Positions 1-6,474 are shown, counted from the first letter of the stretch. The stretch: 10,919 bases of DNA from an uncultured Oscillospiraceae bacterium (GCA_910588455.1 CAJUPG010000068.1:1-10919), one strand, 5' to 3'. Notes: generated by a model not told the origin, from the sequence alone. Program-made: numbers and translations.

Positions 1-2
1 AA

Positions 3-101
3 GTCAAGCGCTTTGAAAACCCCCACAACTACTATGTGGACCTGTCCCAGAAGCTCTTTGACATCAAGCAGGACCTGCTCAACCGCCACGAAGGTATGTG
101 A
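3..101 (+). CDS. pncB: Nicotinate phosphoribosyltransferase, C-terminal fragment
   Basis: Only the last 32 codons are present; the gene starts upstream of the window. The open frame begins at base 3 and ends at TGA 99-101. The peptide contains KRFENPHNYYVDLSQKL followed by a DIKQDLL stretch. From memory this matches the conserved C-terminal end of the Firmicutes-type nicotinate phosphoribosyltransferases, which convert nicotinate and PRPP to nicotinate mononucleotide in NAD salvage. No catalytic residue lies in this piece, so the call rests on the tail alone. An intrinsic terminator follows directly, so this is the last gene of its transcript. It could be another protein with a similar tail, but the NPH-YYVDLS pattern is fairly characteristic. 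Confidence 0.6.
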   Translation, partial: VKRFENPHNYYVDLSQKLFDIKQDLLNRHEGM

Positions 102-107
102 ACCTAT

Positions 108-144
108 GGGGAGACGGCGCTTCCGCGCCGCCTCCCCTGCTTTT
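108..144 (+). terminator. Intrinsic terminator after the pncB fragment
   Basis: A 13-bp stem (108-120 with 125-137, one A/C mismatch) closes a TTCC tetraloop and is followed by TGCTTTT. It starts 6 bases after the TGA at 101, as expected for the end of the upstream plus-strand transcript. Confidence 0.8.
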
Positions 145-149
145 GAACA

Positions 150-186
150 CAAAAAAACGGCAGACCAGAGAAGCCTGGTCCGCCGT
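150..186 (-). terminator. Intrinsic terminator after tRNA-Gly
   Basis: Read on the minus strand, a 12-bp stem with one mismatch (175-186 with 157-168) has a 6-nt loop and is followed by seven T residues (complement of 151-157). It lies 9 bases beyond the 3' CCA of the tRNA and ends the tRNA transcript. Confidence 0.85.
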
Positions 187-195
187 TTCTGCATT

Positions 196-271
196 TGGAG
201 CGAGTGACGAGGCTCGAACTCGCTACCTCCACCTTGGCAAGGTGGCGCTCTACCAGATGAGCTACACTCGC
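196..271 (-). tRNA. tRNA-Gly (anticodon GCC)
   Basis: The 76-nt minus-strand sequence folds as a complete cloverleaf. The acceptor stem is GCGAGTG/CACTCGC (perfect 7 bp). The D arm is GCTC/GAGC. The anticodon stem CCACC/GGTGG carries the loop TTGCCAA, so the anticodon is GCC and the tRNA reads glycine GGC/GGU codons. The T arm is GCGAG/CTCGT around TTCGAGC. The discriminator is T and CCA is encoded in the DNA (complement of 196-198). It stands alone, with its own promoter upstream and terminator downstream. A glycyl-tRNA synthetase gene lies at the other end of the window. Confidence 0.97.
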
Positions 272-284
272 AACAGCAAAATAT

Positions 285-312
285 ATTATAGCACATTTTT
301 TGAAGCTGTCAA
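285..312 (-). promoter_or_regulatory. Sigma-A type promoter for tRNA-Gly
   Basis: On the minus strand, TTGACA (307-312) and TATAAT (285-290) are separated by 16 bp. Both hexamers are perfect consensus. The -10 lies 13 bases upstream of the mature tRNA 5' end, leaving a short 5' leader to be trimmed. Confidence 0.88.
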
Positions 313-341
313 CCCCCAAATAAAATTTTCCAGGCTGTTTT

Positions 342-380
342 GAAAAAATCCCCTGTGCCGGAATTTCCGGCGCAGGGGAT
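342..380 (-). terminator. Intrinsic terminator after the M23 peptidase gene
   Basis: A near-perfect stem of about 14 bp (left arm from 348, right arm to 380; ATCCCCTG...CAGGGGAT with one G/T wobble) begins 5 bases past the TAA at 386. On the minus strand it is followed by TTTTTTCA. It closes the minus-strand gene series. Confidence 0.88.
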
Positions 381-385
381 TGCAA

Positions 386-1816
386 TTACCGCAGATAGGA
401 CAGCGGATTCACCGCCGAGCCGTTCACACGGACCTCGAAGTGGCAGTGGGGGCCGGTGGACCGGCCGGTGCTGCCCGCCTTGGCAATGACCTGTCCCTTG
501 TACACCTTGCTGCCGACGGTCACCAGCAGGTCGGAGTTGTGGGCGTAGTAGGTTTCCATCCCATTGTCGTGGGTGATGATGACCAGCTTGCCATAGCTGC
601 CCTTCCAGCCGGCGAAGGTGACGGTGCCGCCGTCGGCGGCCTTGATGGACGCACCGTAGGAGGCCTGGATGTCCAGGCCGGAGTGGTAGCTGTACTTGCC
701 GAAGATATACCGCCCGCCAAAGTAGGAGTTGATCCGCCCGGAGATGGGCCAGGAGAACTGGCCGGTGGAGGCCGTCTTGGGCTTCTCCTTGGTGCCCACG
801 GCCTTGGTGGTGGTGGTGGGCTCCCGGACCGTCTCCTTGGACTGGATGTCCCGCTCGCTCTCTTTGCCGTTGACATAGGTGACCTGGGCGGTAACCAGGC
901 TTTCGCCCTCCTCTCCCTGAACCAGTATCTTGGAGGAGCCGATATACATACTGTCGTCCTTGACCTCCTCCACGGGGCAGGGGATGGGCTCAGTATAGGT
1001 CTCCTGATCCACCGTGACCACCCCCAGCACGGGAATCTCCTCCTTGACGTTGAGCACATCCCCAATCATGAGGCGGTTGATGTCCACGTCCGGGTTGAGC
1101 TCCTGCAAATCGGTGATGGACATATCGTTGGCGTAGGCGATGGCGCCGAAGGTGTCCCCCTGGACCACGCTGTAGGTGGTCTCGCCGGTGGTGTTGGCGT
1201 TCAGCGCCTCCCGCAGCTCCTCCTGGTCCATGATGTGGTCGGTCATGTAGACGTATTTTACATCTACCTTGTGGTCAAATTCGGCGGAAATGGTATTTTC
1301 CGTTGTAAATTCGGCCTTCATCTCATTCAAAAGGCTGTCCAGCTCCTGCTGGCTGCCGACCACCCCTACCGGGTCTCCGTCGATGAGGACCTGATACTTA
1401 CGCAGCTCGCTGCTCTCCTGGTCCAGCTGGGCGTAGAAGTAGTCCTCAAAGGTGGAGGAGGGGGTCAAATCTGTCTTGAGGGTCAAGGCGAACTGATAGT
1501 CCACCTGGCTGTCCAGCTCATAGTGATAGCCCAGCAGGGTGCTCCCCGCGTGCTCCACGCTGGCCACGGCATCCTCCACCACGCTCTGGTCGGCCACTAC
1601 CCCCAGCTGCTTGCCGTCTACGGTCACGGCGAAGCTGGAGGTATACAGGGTGGTCAAGGTAAGGGCCGCGCCCAGAGCGCAGGCCACCGCCAGAAAGGAG
1701 ATGGGACCGGCCACCGCGCTCTCGGCGGCCAGGGAATGTATGTGGTGAGCGGCCCGGCGGGCATGAATCCGGGCCCACTCCTGAAATTCGTGCAGGTTTT
1801 CCTGGAACTCTGACAT
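386..1816 (-). CDS. Membrane-anchored M23 peptidase with LysM and G5-like domains
   Basis: This 476-residue protein is probably a peptidoglycan endopeptidase acting outside the membrane. Residues 1-35 look cytoplasmic, 36-60 form one membrane segment, and about 62-205 are an unassigned extracytoplasmic stretch. A LysM domain (about 212-257, YSVVQGDTFGAIA) and a G5-like segment (about 262-338) follow. A Thr/Lys-rich linker leads to a C-terminal M23 domain (about 355-476). The M23 zinc and catalytic residues are visible: H378 and D382 (HSGLD), H426 (YYAH), and H457/H459 (HCHFE), so the enzyme is likely active. The start is the ATG at 1814-1816, seven bases after AGGAGG; an in-frame TTG 27 bases upstream lacks a comparable site. 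A dedicated promoter and WalR-like repeats precede the gene. Related SpoIIQ-like or DipM-like proteins share this layout, so a division or sporulation role is possible. Confidence 0.9.
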   Translation of the reverse strand: MSEFQENLHEFQEWARIHARRAAHHIHSLAAESAVAGPISFLAVACALGAALTLTTLYTSSFAVTVDGKQLGVVADQSVVEDAVASVEHAGSTLLGYHYELDSQVDYQFALTLKTDLTPSSTFEDYFYAQLDQESSELRKYQVLIDGDPVGVVGSQQELDSLLNEMKAEFTTENTISAEFDHKVDVKYVYMTDHIMDQEELREALNANTTGETTYSVVQGDTFGAIAYANDMSITDLQELNPDVDINRLMIGDVLNVKEEIPVLGVVTVDQETYTEPIPCPVEEVKDDSMYIGSSKILVQGEEGESLVTAQVTYVNGKESERDIQSKETVREPTTTTKAVGTKEKPKTASTGQFSWPISGRINSYFGGRYIFGKYSYHSGLDIQASYGASIKAADGGTVTFAGWKGSYGKLVIITHDNGMETYYAHNSDLLVTVGSKVYKGQVIAKAGSTGRSTGPHCHFEVRVNGSAVNPLSYLR

Positions 1817-1845
1817 GGCTGTGCCTCCTGTGCTCCTCTGCAAAA

Positions 1846-1883
1846 GTTACAGAAAGGAACAGAATGGTTACAAAACAGTTACA
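1846..1883 (-). promoter_or_regulatory. TGTAAC direct-repeat array resembling a WalR (YycF) box
   Basis: On the minus strand the leader of the M23 gene reads TGTAAC (1878-1883), five bases, TGTAAC (1867-1872), five bases, TGTTCC (1856-1861), four bases, TGTAAC (1846-1851). The first pair fits exactly the published WalR consensus TGTWAH-N5-TGTWAH. WalRK is the wall-homeostasis two-component system of Firmicutes and its regulon is rich in wall hydrolases, as here. The array starts at about +1 of the predicted promoter, a position that suggests repression. Another OmpR/PhoB-family regulator with 11-bp half-site spacing is an alternative; Bacillus PhoP boxes have similar spacing when read on the opposite strand. 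Confidence 0.55.
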
Positions 1884-1889
1884 AGCCAT

Positions 1890-1918
1890 ATCATACACAT
1901 TTTTCCCCTTGCCGTCAA
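1890..1918 (-). promoter_or_regulatory. Promoter of the M23 peptidase gene
   Basis: On the minus strand, TTGACG (1913-1918) and TATGAT (1890-1895) have a 17-bp spacer. The -35 overlaps the TGA stop of the upstream metallopeptidase gene (1915-1917). The predicted start is near 1883, giving a 5' UTR of about 67 nt that contains the TGTAAC repeats. Confidence 0.8.
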
Positions 1919-2994
1919 GTCCCGCTTTTTGAACTTTTTTGAAACAGCGCCAGCGTCCGGTCCAGCATCTTCCTCTCTCCGGCCGTTTCTCCGGGGTAGG
2001 GATACTTCTGGGCCCGTTTTTCAAACTCGTCCCGGAGCTTTTGGGCTTTTTCCAGATCGTTTTCCTCCAAAAGAGCCAGGACGTACTCCTGCCGGCAGCG
2101 GGAGATGAAGTAGGGGCGGGTGGACTTTCGGAATTTTTGGGTCTGCCTGTCCAGGGACTCCAGCGCCCTCTCTCCCAGCAGCCGCCGGCAGCATCGCTGC
2201 TCCAAAAGGCTCTCGTACCGGAGCAGCTGGCTCAGGGCCGGACAGGCCAGCAGCCGGTCCAGGTCCGCCTTTGCCCCGGCAAAATCCCCCTGCTCCATTT
2301 TGCGCCCCGCGTAAATGCAGGCCACCGCGCCAATGAGGGGATTGTTCCAGTCCTCCGTTTTCAGGGGCGCAAAGAACGCCTCCGGGAAGTCGGAGAGGGT
2401 TCTGCCCTGGGCCTGGGCGGCGTTGATCCGCAGCTGCGCCGCGAACGCCCAGCGGCTGTCGGGATTTTTGGCTAAAACGAGGGCGTTGCGGCCATCGTTG
2501 TCCAGGCCGCCCACCCGCAGGGGAATCAGGTTGGTCAATCCGATCACCACCCCAAACACCGCGAACAGCACGAAAAACGCCTCCGCCAGAGGGGGCAGGG
2601 GGACGCGCCAGAGCAGCAATCCCGCCAGGGCGGACAGCATCAGGTTGAACAGGCCGCCCCCCAGGTTGTAGAGGAGCACCGGGTAGTCCTCCCCGTCGGG
2701 AGGGCACATGAGGCACTGTCCCCCGGTGCCGGGGATCTGATAGCGGCTCAGGGTCCACTTACCTTCCCGGCGCAGAAGTATCCACCTGCCCACCCGAAAG
2801 GAGGTCATCCTATAGCCGGACAGCCGCCCGAACAGCAGGTGGCCCCCCTCGTGGAGCACCACCTGCAAAAAGTAAGCGAACCAGAGCTCCGCCAGCAGAA
2901 GCAGGGTACTCCAGCCATCCGCCATAGCGGCCGCATAGAAGCCCCCCAGGGCTCCGGCCAGGGCAGCCAGGATAAAAACCAGGATTTTGCTCAT
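1915..2994 (-). CDS. M50-like (site-2 protease type) membrane metallopeptidase
   Basis: This 359-residue protein has a hydrophobic N-terminal half and a hydrophilic, helical C-terminal half (about 200-359). HEGGH at residues 48-52 fits the HExxH zinc motif inside a membrane segment. A second motif, NLIP (155-158) followed by GGLDNDG (162-168), supplies the expected third zinc ligand (D165 or D167). This is the arrangement of M50 intramembrane proteases, which cut membrane-anchored substrates within or near the bilayer. No PDZ domain is visible. The C-terminal region looks like TPR-type helices but is not assigned. The ATG (2992-2994) overlaps the TGA of the upstream CofE-like gene as ATGA and has no clear ribosome binding site of its own, so translational coupling is likely. 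The substrate is unknown; the neighbouring M23 gene does not settle it. Confidence 0.8.
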   Translation of the reverse strand: MSKILVFILAALAGALGGFYAAAMADGWSTLLLLAELWFAYFLQVVLHEGGHLLFGRLSGYRMTSFRVGRWILLRREGKWTLSRYQIPGTGGQCLMCPPDGEDYPVLLYNLGGGLFNLMLSALAGLLLWRVPLPPLAEAFFVLFAVFGVVIGLTNLIPLRVGGLDNDGRNALVLAKNPDSRWAFAAQLRINAAQAQGRTLSDFPEAFFAPLKTEDWNNPLIGAVACIYAGRKMEQGDFAGAKADLDRLLACPALSQLLRYESLLEQRCCRRLLGERALESLDRQTQKFRKSTRPYFISRCRQEYVLALLEENDLEKAQKLRDEFEKRAQKYPYPGETAGERKMLDRTLALFQKSSKSGT

Positions 2995-3704
2995 TGGGCT
3001 TTACGCAGGATGCCCATGGGGGTGCTCTCGCTGGACTGGCCCAGGGGGTTGTCCCCTAACGCCTTGGCCAGCCAATCCATGGAGGGCTCCTTTTCCGAGA
3101 AGCCCAGGATATTGGCCCCCAGATCGTTGATGTCCACAATGGCCACCGGATGCCCCAGTACCTGGGCCAGCTTTTTGGAGGTGCCCATGGGGTCGGCGGG
3201 GGTCAGGACCACATAGTGGTCGTAGGGCGGGATGGTCCCCTCTGTGGGGCCGTCAATGCCCCGGGCCTTGGGACCGGCTACGATATAAAACCAGCCCTTT
3301 TTGCCCAAAATCTTCCCGATCACGCTGCAAAAGGCGGCGAAGAGAATCCGCAGCACGCCGCACTCCTGCAAGGCCATCTCCATGGTCTCCGGGATGCCCA
3401 GGCCGATGCCGGCGGGGGTTTTGGTCACGTGGCGGCTGAGGGTGACAGCCAGCTTCCGGGGCTTGATGTCCTCCATGGGGATGGCCCGGCTCTGGGTGCA
3501 GGCCACCGCCTTTTCGGAGATAAACAGAATGTCCCCGGGCTGGAGCTGGCTCTTGGCGTACTGAAGCACCACGGCGGACATCTCGTCCTGCTTGGTAATC
3601 AAATGGGTTTTAATGGGGATGCGCAGATAGTCTATGCCATCCACGGCGCGGATGAGCTGCTTGCCGGGATTGGCGGCGGGTTGATTCATGTGTTCTTCGC
3701 TCAT
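2991..3704 (-). CDS. CofE-like protein (F420-0:gamma-glutamyl ligase family)
   Basis: This 237-residue protein is recognised from family-level pattern: an N-terminal RIPIKTHLI (28-36) followed by QPGDILFISEKAVA (55-68), as in the CofE fold (PF01996 type). A DINDLG near residue 191 lies in the C-terminal part. Authentic CofE adds glutamate to coenzyme F420-0 using GTP. F420 is not expected in gut Clostridia, and no other F420 gene is present here, so the true substrate is unknown. Several stand-alone Firmicutes relatives carry the same automatic name. The start chosen is the ATG at 3702-3704, nine bases after GGAGGA; an ATG at 3725 would lie upstream of that site. Its stop overlaps the next gene by 4 bases. 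Confidence 0.7.
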   Translation of the reverse strand: MSEEHMNQPAANPGKQLIRAVDGIDYLRIPIKTHLITKQDEMSAVVLQYAKSQLQPGDILFISEKAVACTQSRAIPMEDIKPRKLAVTLSRHVTKTPAGIGLGIPETMEMALQECGVLRILFAAFCSVIGKILGKKGWFYIVAGPKARGIDGPTEGTIPPYDHYVVLTPADPMGTSKKLAQVLGHPVAIVDINDLGANILGFSEKEPSMDWLAKALGDNPLGQSSESTPMGILRKAQ

Positions 3705-3748
3705 GGTTCTGGGTCCTCCCTGCATCTTTTGTTTTTCTAATCCTAGGC

Positions 3749-3757
3749 ATTATAGCA
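3749..3757 (-). promoter_or_regulatory. Extended -10 promoter for the CofE-like/M50 pair
   Basis: On the minus strand TGC-TATAAT (3757 to 3749) is an extended -10 with a perfect hexamer, 44 bases upstream of the chosen ATG. No convincing -35 sits 16-18 bp upstream, which is tolerated for extended -10 promoters. Read-through from ttcA is also possible because no terminator is seen after it. Confidence 0.6.
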
Positions 3758-3814
3758 CGTTTTTAGACAGACCGCCACGTCTGCGGGGAAAATTTAAGAA
3801 AAAACCTGTTTTGC

Positions 3815-4561
3815 TCAACAATCAATCTCCGGCAGAGGGCGGCGGCGGTGCTCCTTGGGCTCCCAGGCGGGCAGGGGCAGCCGCTGCATAGCCCCGAAGG
3901 CCCGGGCCTTCAGGCCGGGATAGCGGCCCTGCAATTCGTAGACCAGCTCCTTGATCTCCTGCCGCTTGGTGTTCCCGTCGGCGGGACAGGGATTTTTTAC
4001 CACCGGCAGCTGAAGCCGCTGGGCGGTGTGCCGCACCAGGTTTTCCCCGCAGTAGAGCAGGGGGCGGATCTGGGTGATGCCCGTCCGGTCCAGGTAGGTC
4101 ACCGGCTGGAAGCAGGACAGCCGCCCCTCGAAAATCAGAGACATGAAGAAGGTCTCGATGGCGTCGTCGTAGTGGTGGCCCAGGGCGATTTTGGAGATCC
4201 CCCGCTCCTGCAGCGCGGCGTGGAGGGCGCCCCGGCGCATTTTGGCGCACATGGAGCAGGGGTTCTTCTCCCGGCGCAGGTCGAAGATGATATGCTGGAT
4301 CTCCGTCGGGATTAAATGGTAGGGAATTTCCTCCGCCTCACACAGCCGCGCGATGGGCCCGTAGTCCGCGCCGCCGCCCAGGTCCAGGGTGACGGCCTCC
4401 ACGGTGAAGGGGACGGGATAAAAGCTGCGGAGCTTCGCCAGGGCTTTGAGCAAAAGCAGCGAGTCCTTCCCTCCGGACACCCCTGCGGCGATGCGGTCCC
4501 CGGGGGAGATCATGTCGTAATCCTCCGCACACCGGCGGACAAGAGAGAGTATTTTTTCCAT
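3815..4561 (-). CDS. ttcA: TtcA-like PP-loop tRNA thiolation enzyme
   Basis: This 248-residue cytoplasmic protein has the PP-loop ATP-binding motif SGGKDS (29-34), a CSMC pair (C102, C105) in NPCSMCAKMRRG, GHHYDD (128-133) and a third cysteine (C192) in NPCPADGNTKR. In the TtcA family these three cysteines hold a 4Fe-4S cluster, and the enzyme makes 2-thiocytidine at tRNA position 32 after adenylating the base. It is shorter than E. coli TtcA (311 residues), mainly at the C terminus. The ATG at 4559-4561 follows AGGAGG by five bases. The gene is divergent from rplM. Related TtuA-type or uncharacterised PP-loop enzymes with the same cysteines cannot be excluded, so the exact modification is inferred. 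Confidence 0.82.
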   Translation of the reverse strand: MEKILSLVRRCAEDYDMISPGDRIAAGVSGGKDSLLLLKALAKLRSFYPVPFTVEAVTLDLGGGADYGPIARLCEAEEIPYHLIPTEIQHIIFDLRREKNPCSMCAKMRRGALHAALQERGISKIALGHHYDDAIETFFMSLIFEGRLSCFQPVTYLDRTGITQIRPLLYCGENLVRHTAQRLQLPVVKNPCPADGNTKRQEIKELVYELQGRYPGLKARAFGAMQRLPLPAWEPKEHRRRPLPEIDC

Positions 4562-4637
4562 AAAAGCCTCCTGTGAAAAGTAAAATTAAAAATGAGATTT
4601 CCGGAGTATTTTTTAGATTTCTATAGAAAACAAGAGT

Positions 4638-4656
4638 TTTCAGAAAGCTGCTGAAA
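4638..4656. repeat. Inverted repeat between ttcA and rplM
   Basis: TTTCAG (4638-4643) and CTGAAA (4651-4656) are perfect inverted arms around a 7-base spacer, with partly matching flanks. It ends 7 bases before the -35 of the rplM promoter and lies within the AT-rich divergent region. It could be an operator; no regulator is identified. Confidence 0.4.
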
Positions 4657-4663
4657 TTCTTTC

Positions 4664-4692
4664 TTGACAGCGGGCTTTTGGAATACTATAAT
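4664..4692 (+). promoter_or_regulatory. Strong promoter of rplM-rpsI
   Basis: TTGACA (4664-4669), a 17-bp spacer and TATAAT (4687-4692) form a perfect sigma-A consensus. The predicted start near 4699 gives a leader of about 45 nt before the rplM ATG, with AGGAGG at 4730-4735. Confidence 0.93.
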
Positions 4693-4743
4693 ACAAAACG
4701 CTTCAAATGTATACTACGTTTTTGGAAATAGGAGGTTTCACCC

Positions 4744-5172
4744 ATGTCCACTTTTATGGCAAACAAGGGGAATATCCAGCGCACCTGGTACGTCCTGGAC
4801 GCCGCGAACAAGCCCCTGGGCAAAACCGCTGCCGCCGCCGCTACCCTGCTGCGGGGCAAGCATAAGCCCGAATTCACCCCCCACGCCGACTGCGGCGACT
4901 TCGTTATCGTCATCAATGCCGACAAGGCGGTGCTCACCGGCAAGAAGCTGGACCAGAAGTATTACCGCACCCACTCCGGCTGGGTGGGCGGCCTGAAGGA
5001 AGTACAGTACCGCACCCTTATGCGGGAGCGCCCCGAGCTGGCCATGAAGCTGGCCATCAAGGGTATGCTGCCCCACAACACCATCGGCAAAGATTCCCTG
5101 GGACGCCTGCGGGTGTATAAGGGCGCCGAGCACGAGCACGCCGCCCAGAAGCCCCAGCCCTGGGCTCTGTAA
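4744..5172 (+). CDS. rplM: 50S ribosomal protein L13
   Basis: This 142-residue protein is the standard length for L13, an early-assembly protein of the large subunit that binds 23S rRNA. Characteristic stretches are visible: TWYVLDAANKPLGKTA near the N terminus (residues about 14-29), GDFVIVINADKAVLTGKK (51-68), YYRTHSGWVGGLK in the middle (73-85) and KGMLPHNTIGKDSLGRLRVY (105-124). The ATG lies eight bases after AGGAGG. It is the first gene of the conserved rplM-rpsI operon, 19 bases ahead of rpsI, under a consensus promoter. In some Firmicutes the rplM leader binds L13 for feedback control; only a weak 6-bp helix is seen in this short leader. Confidence 0.97.
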   Translation: MSTFMANKGNIQRTWYVLDAANKPLGKTAAAAATLLRGKHKPEFTPHADCGDFVIVINADKAVLTGKKLDQKYYRTHSGWVGGLKEVQYRTLMRERPELAMKLAIKGMLPHNTIGKDSLGRLRVYKGAEHEHAAQKPQPWAL

Positions 5173-5191
5173 GCAAGGAGGTTAGACGAGT

Positions 5192-5596
5192 ATGTATCAG
5201 AGCAAAAAGCCTTATTTCTATGGTACCGGCCGCCGGAAGTCCTCCGTTGCCCGCGTTCACCTGTTCCCCAACGGCACCGGCGCGATCACCATCAACGGCC
5301 GGGATATCGACGACTACTTCGGCCTTGAGACCCTGAAGCTTATCGTCCGTCAGCCCCTGGTCACCACCGGCATGGTGGGCAAGGTGGACATCCAGACCAC
5401 TGTGTCCGGCGGCGGCGTCACCGGACAGGCCGGCGCCATCCGCCACGGTATCGCCCGGGCCCTGCTGCTGGTGAGTGAGGAGTACCGCCCCGCCCTGAAG
5501 GCCGCCGGGTTCCTCACCCGCGATCCTCGTATGAAGGAGCGCAAGAAGTACGGCCTCAAGGCCGCCCGCCGCGCCCCTCAGTTCTCCAAGCGCTGA
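5192..5596 (+). CDS. rpsI: 30S ribosomal protein S9
   Basis: This 134-residue protein is typical in length for bacterial S9. It has YGTGRRKSSVARVHLFPNGTG near the N terminus (residues 10-30), the glycine-rich GGGVTGQAGAIRHGIARAL segment (72-90) and the conserved tail that ends in QFSKR. The C-terminal Lys-Arg reaches toward the tRNA in the P site of the small subunit. AAGGAGG lies 10 bases before the ATG. It is the second and last gene of the rplM operon, and a terminator follows about 95 bases after the stop. Confidence 0.97.
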   Translation: MYQSKKPYFYGTGRRKSSVARVHLFPNGTGAITINGRDIDDYFGLETLKLIVRQPLVTTGMVGKVDIQTTVSGGGVTGQAGAIRHGIARALLLVSEEYRPALKAAGFLTRDPRMKERKKYGLKAARRAPQFSKR

Positions 5597-5690
5597 TTGT
5601 TCAAAACCTCCGGAGCCTATTCGATGGGCTTCCGCAAAACTGGTTCAGACTGAAATTGCGAAATGTGCACTTGTCAGGTGGGCTTGGTTC

Positions 5691-5735
5691 GCAAAAGAGC
5701 TGGCGAAACGCAAAATGTTTCGCCAGCTCTTTTGC
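5691..5735. terminator. Terminator with a perfect 19-bp stem after rpsI
   Basis: The arms 5691-5709 and 5717-5735 are perfectly complementary over 19 bp around a 7-base loop. The A-tract and T-tract lie within the stem (CAAAAGAGC...GCTCTTTTG), so it works in either direction, but its main client is the rplM-rpsI transcript. The 94 bases between the rpsI stop and this hairpin hold no gene, only a weak bulged hairpin near 5613-5635. Confidence 0.85.
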
Positions 5736-5816
5736 TGTTCCTATGCAGGAATAAATTGGAATTTCCGCCTGAAACAGAAACTGTGCGGTCCGCAGCCGAA
5801 TAACGCCCAGGGTTTG

Positions 5817-5825
5817 TGGCATACT
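5817..5825 (+). promoter_or_regulatory. Possible extended -10 for rubrerythrin
   Basis: TGG-CATACT resembles an extended -10 and lies 29 bases before the ATG, but no -35 is seen at 16-18 bp. No PerR-type palindrome is recognisable in 5736-5854. This is a weak call. Confidence 0.3.
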
Positions 5826-5854
5826 GAACCTATTCCAACCAAGGAGGGTTCCCT

Positions 5855-6469
5855 ATGCCCGATAAAACTGAAGCCTTTCTCCACAGCAAAACCAAGGAAA
5901 ACCTGATGCGGGCCTTCGCCGGGGAGAGCCAGGCCCGAAACCGCTATACCTTCACCGCCGGAATCGCCCGCAAAAGCGGCCTGGAGGTCATCCGCGCCCT
6001 GTTTCTCTTCACGGCGAACCAGGAAAAAGAACACGCCGAACAGTTCTACAAGCAGCTCCGGGACCTGGGCGGTCAGACCGTTCAGATCGACGGCACCTAC
6101 CCCGTGGACCTGTACACGGACCTGCTGGACTACCTGCGCGCCGCCCAGCACAACGAGTATCAGGAGTGGGAGCATGACTACACCGCCTTCGCCCGCACGG
6201 CCATGGAGGAGGACTTTCCCCTGGTGGGCAAGCTGTTTGAGAACATTGCCCGGGTGGAGAAGGTCCACGGGGACCGGTTCGGCCGGTTCGCGGATCTGCT
6301 GGAACAGCACAGGCTGTTTTCCGCCGGCACCCGGGTGGAGTGGATGTGCCTGCACTGCGGCTATGTGGTGGAGTCCACCGCCGCCCCGGCCAAATGTCCG
6401 GTGTGCCATTCGGACCAGGGCTTTTTTGTGCGGATGGACCTGCTGCCCCTGTCAGGAAAGCTGCCATAG
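5855..6469 (+). CDS. rbr: Rubrerythrin
   Basis: This 204-residue cytoplasmic protein is an NADH-linked peroxidase-type enzyme that protects anaerobes from hydrogen peroxide. An N-terminal four-helix ferritin-like domain (about 8-150) carries the diiron ligands in their usual pattern: E24 (FAGESQARNRY), E57 and H60 (EKEH), E101 and E104 (EYQE), E135 and H138 (EKVH). A C-terminal rubredoxin-like domain has C165/C168 (MCLHC) and C181/C184 (CPVC) for the FeS4 site that passes electrons to the diiron centre. All expected ligands are intact. The ATG follows AAGGAGGG by six bases. It stands alone, between the rpsI terminator and a shared bidirectional terminator. Confidence 0.96.
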   Translation: MPDKTEAFLHSKTKENLMRAFAGESQARNRYTFTAGIARKSGLEVIRALFLFTANQEKEHAEQFYKQLRDLGGQTVQIDGTYPVDLYTDLLDYLRAAQHNEYQEWEHDYTAFARTAMEEDFPLVGKLFENIARVEKVHGDRFGRFADLLEQHRLFSAGTRVEWMCLHCGYVVESTAAPAKCPVCHSDQGFFVRMDLLPLSGKLP

Positions 6470-6474
6470 GACGA

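Noticed and set aside
380..1813. Long plus-strand open frame of 477 codons opposite the M23 peptidase gene
   Set aside because: It is the antisense shadow of a gene with clear M23, LysM and G5-like domains. Its translation is low-complexity (Gly/Val/His/Leu-rich) and it has no ribosome binding site or family pattern.
1817..1843. Upstream TTG start for the M23 peptidase
   Set aside because: The ATG at 1814-1816 has AGGAGG at ideal distance, and the proposed extension would contain that site.
3768..3783. Small inverted repeat CAGAC-N6-GTCTG upstream of the CofE-like gene
   Set aside because: The arms are only 5 bp and no T-run follows on either strand, so it supports neither a ttcA terminator nor a convincing operator.
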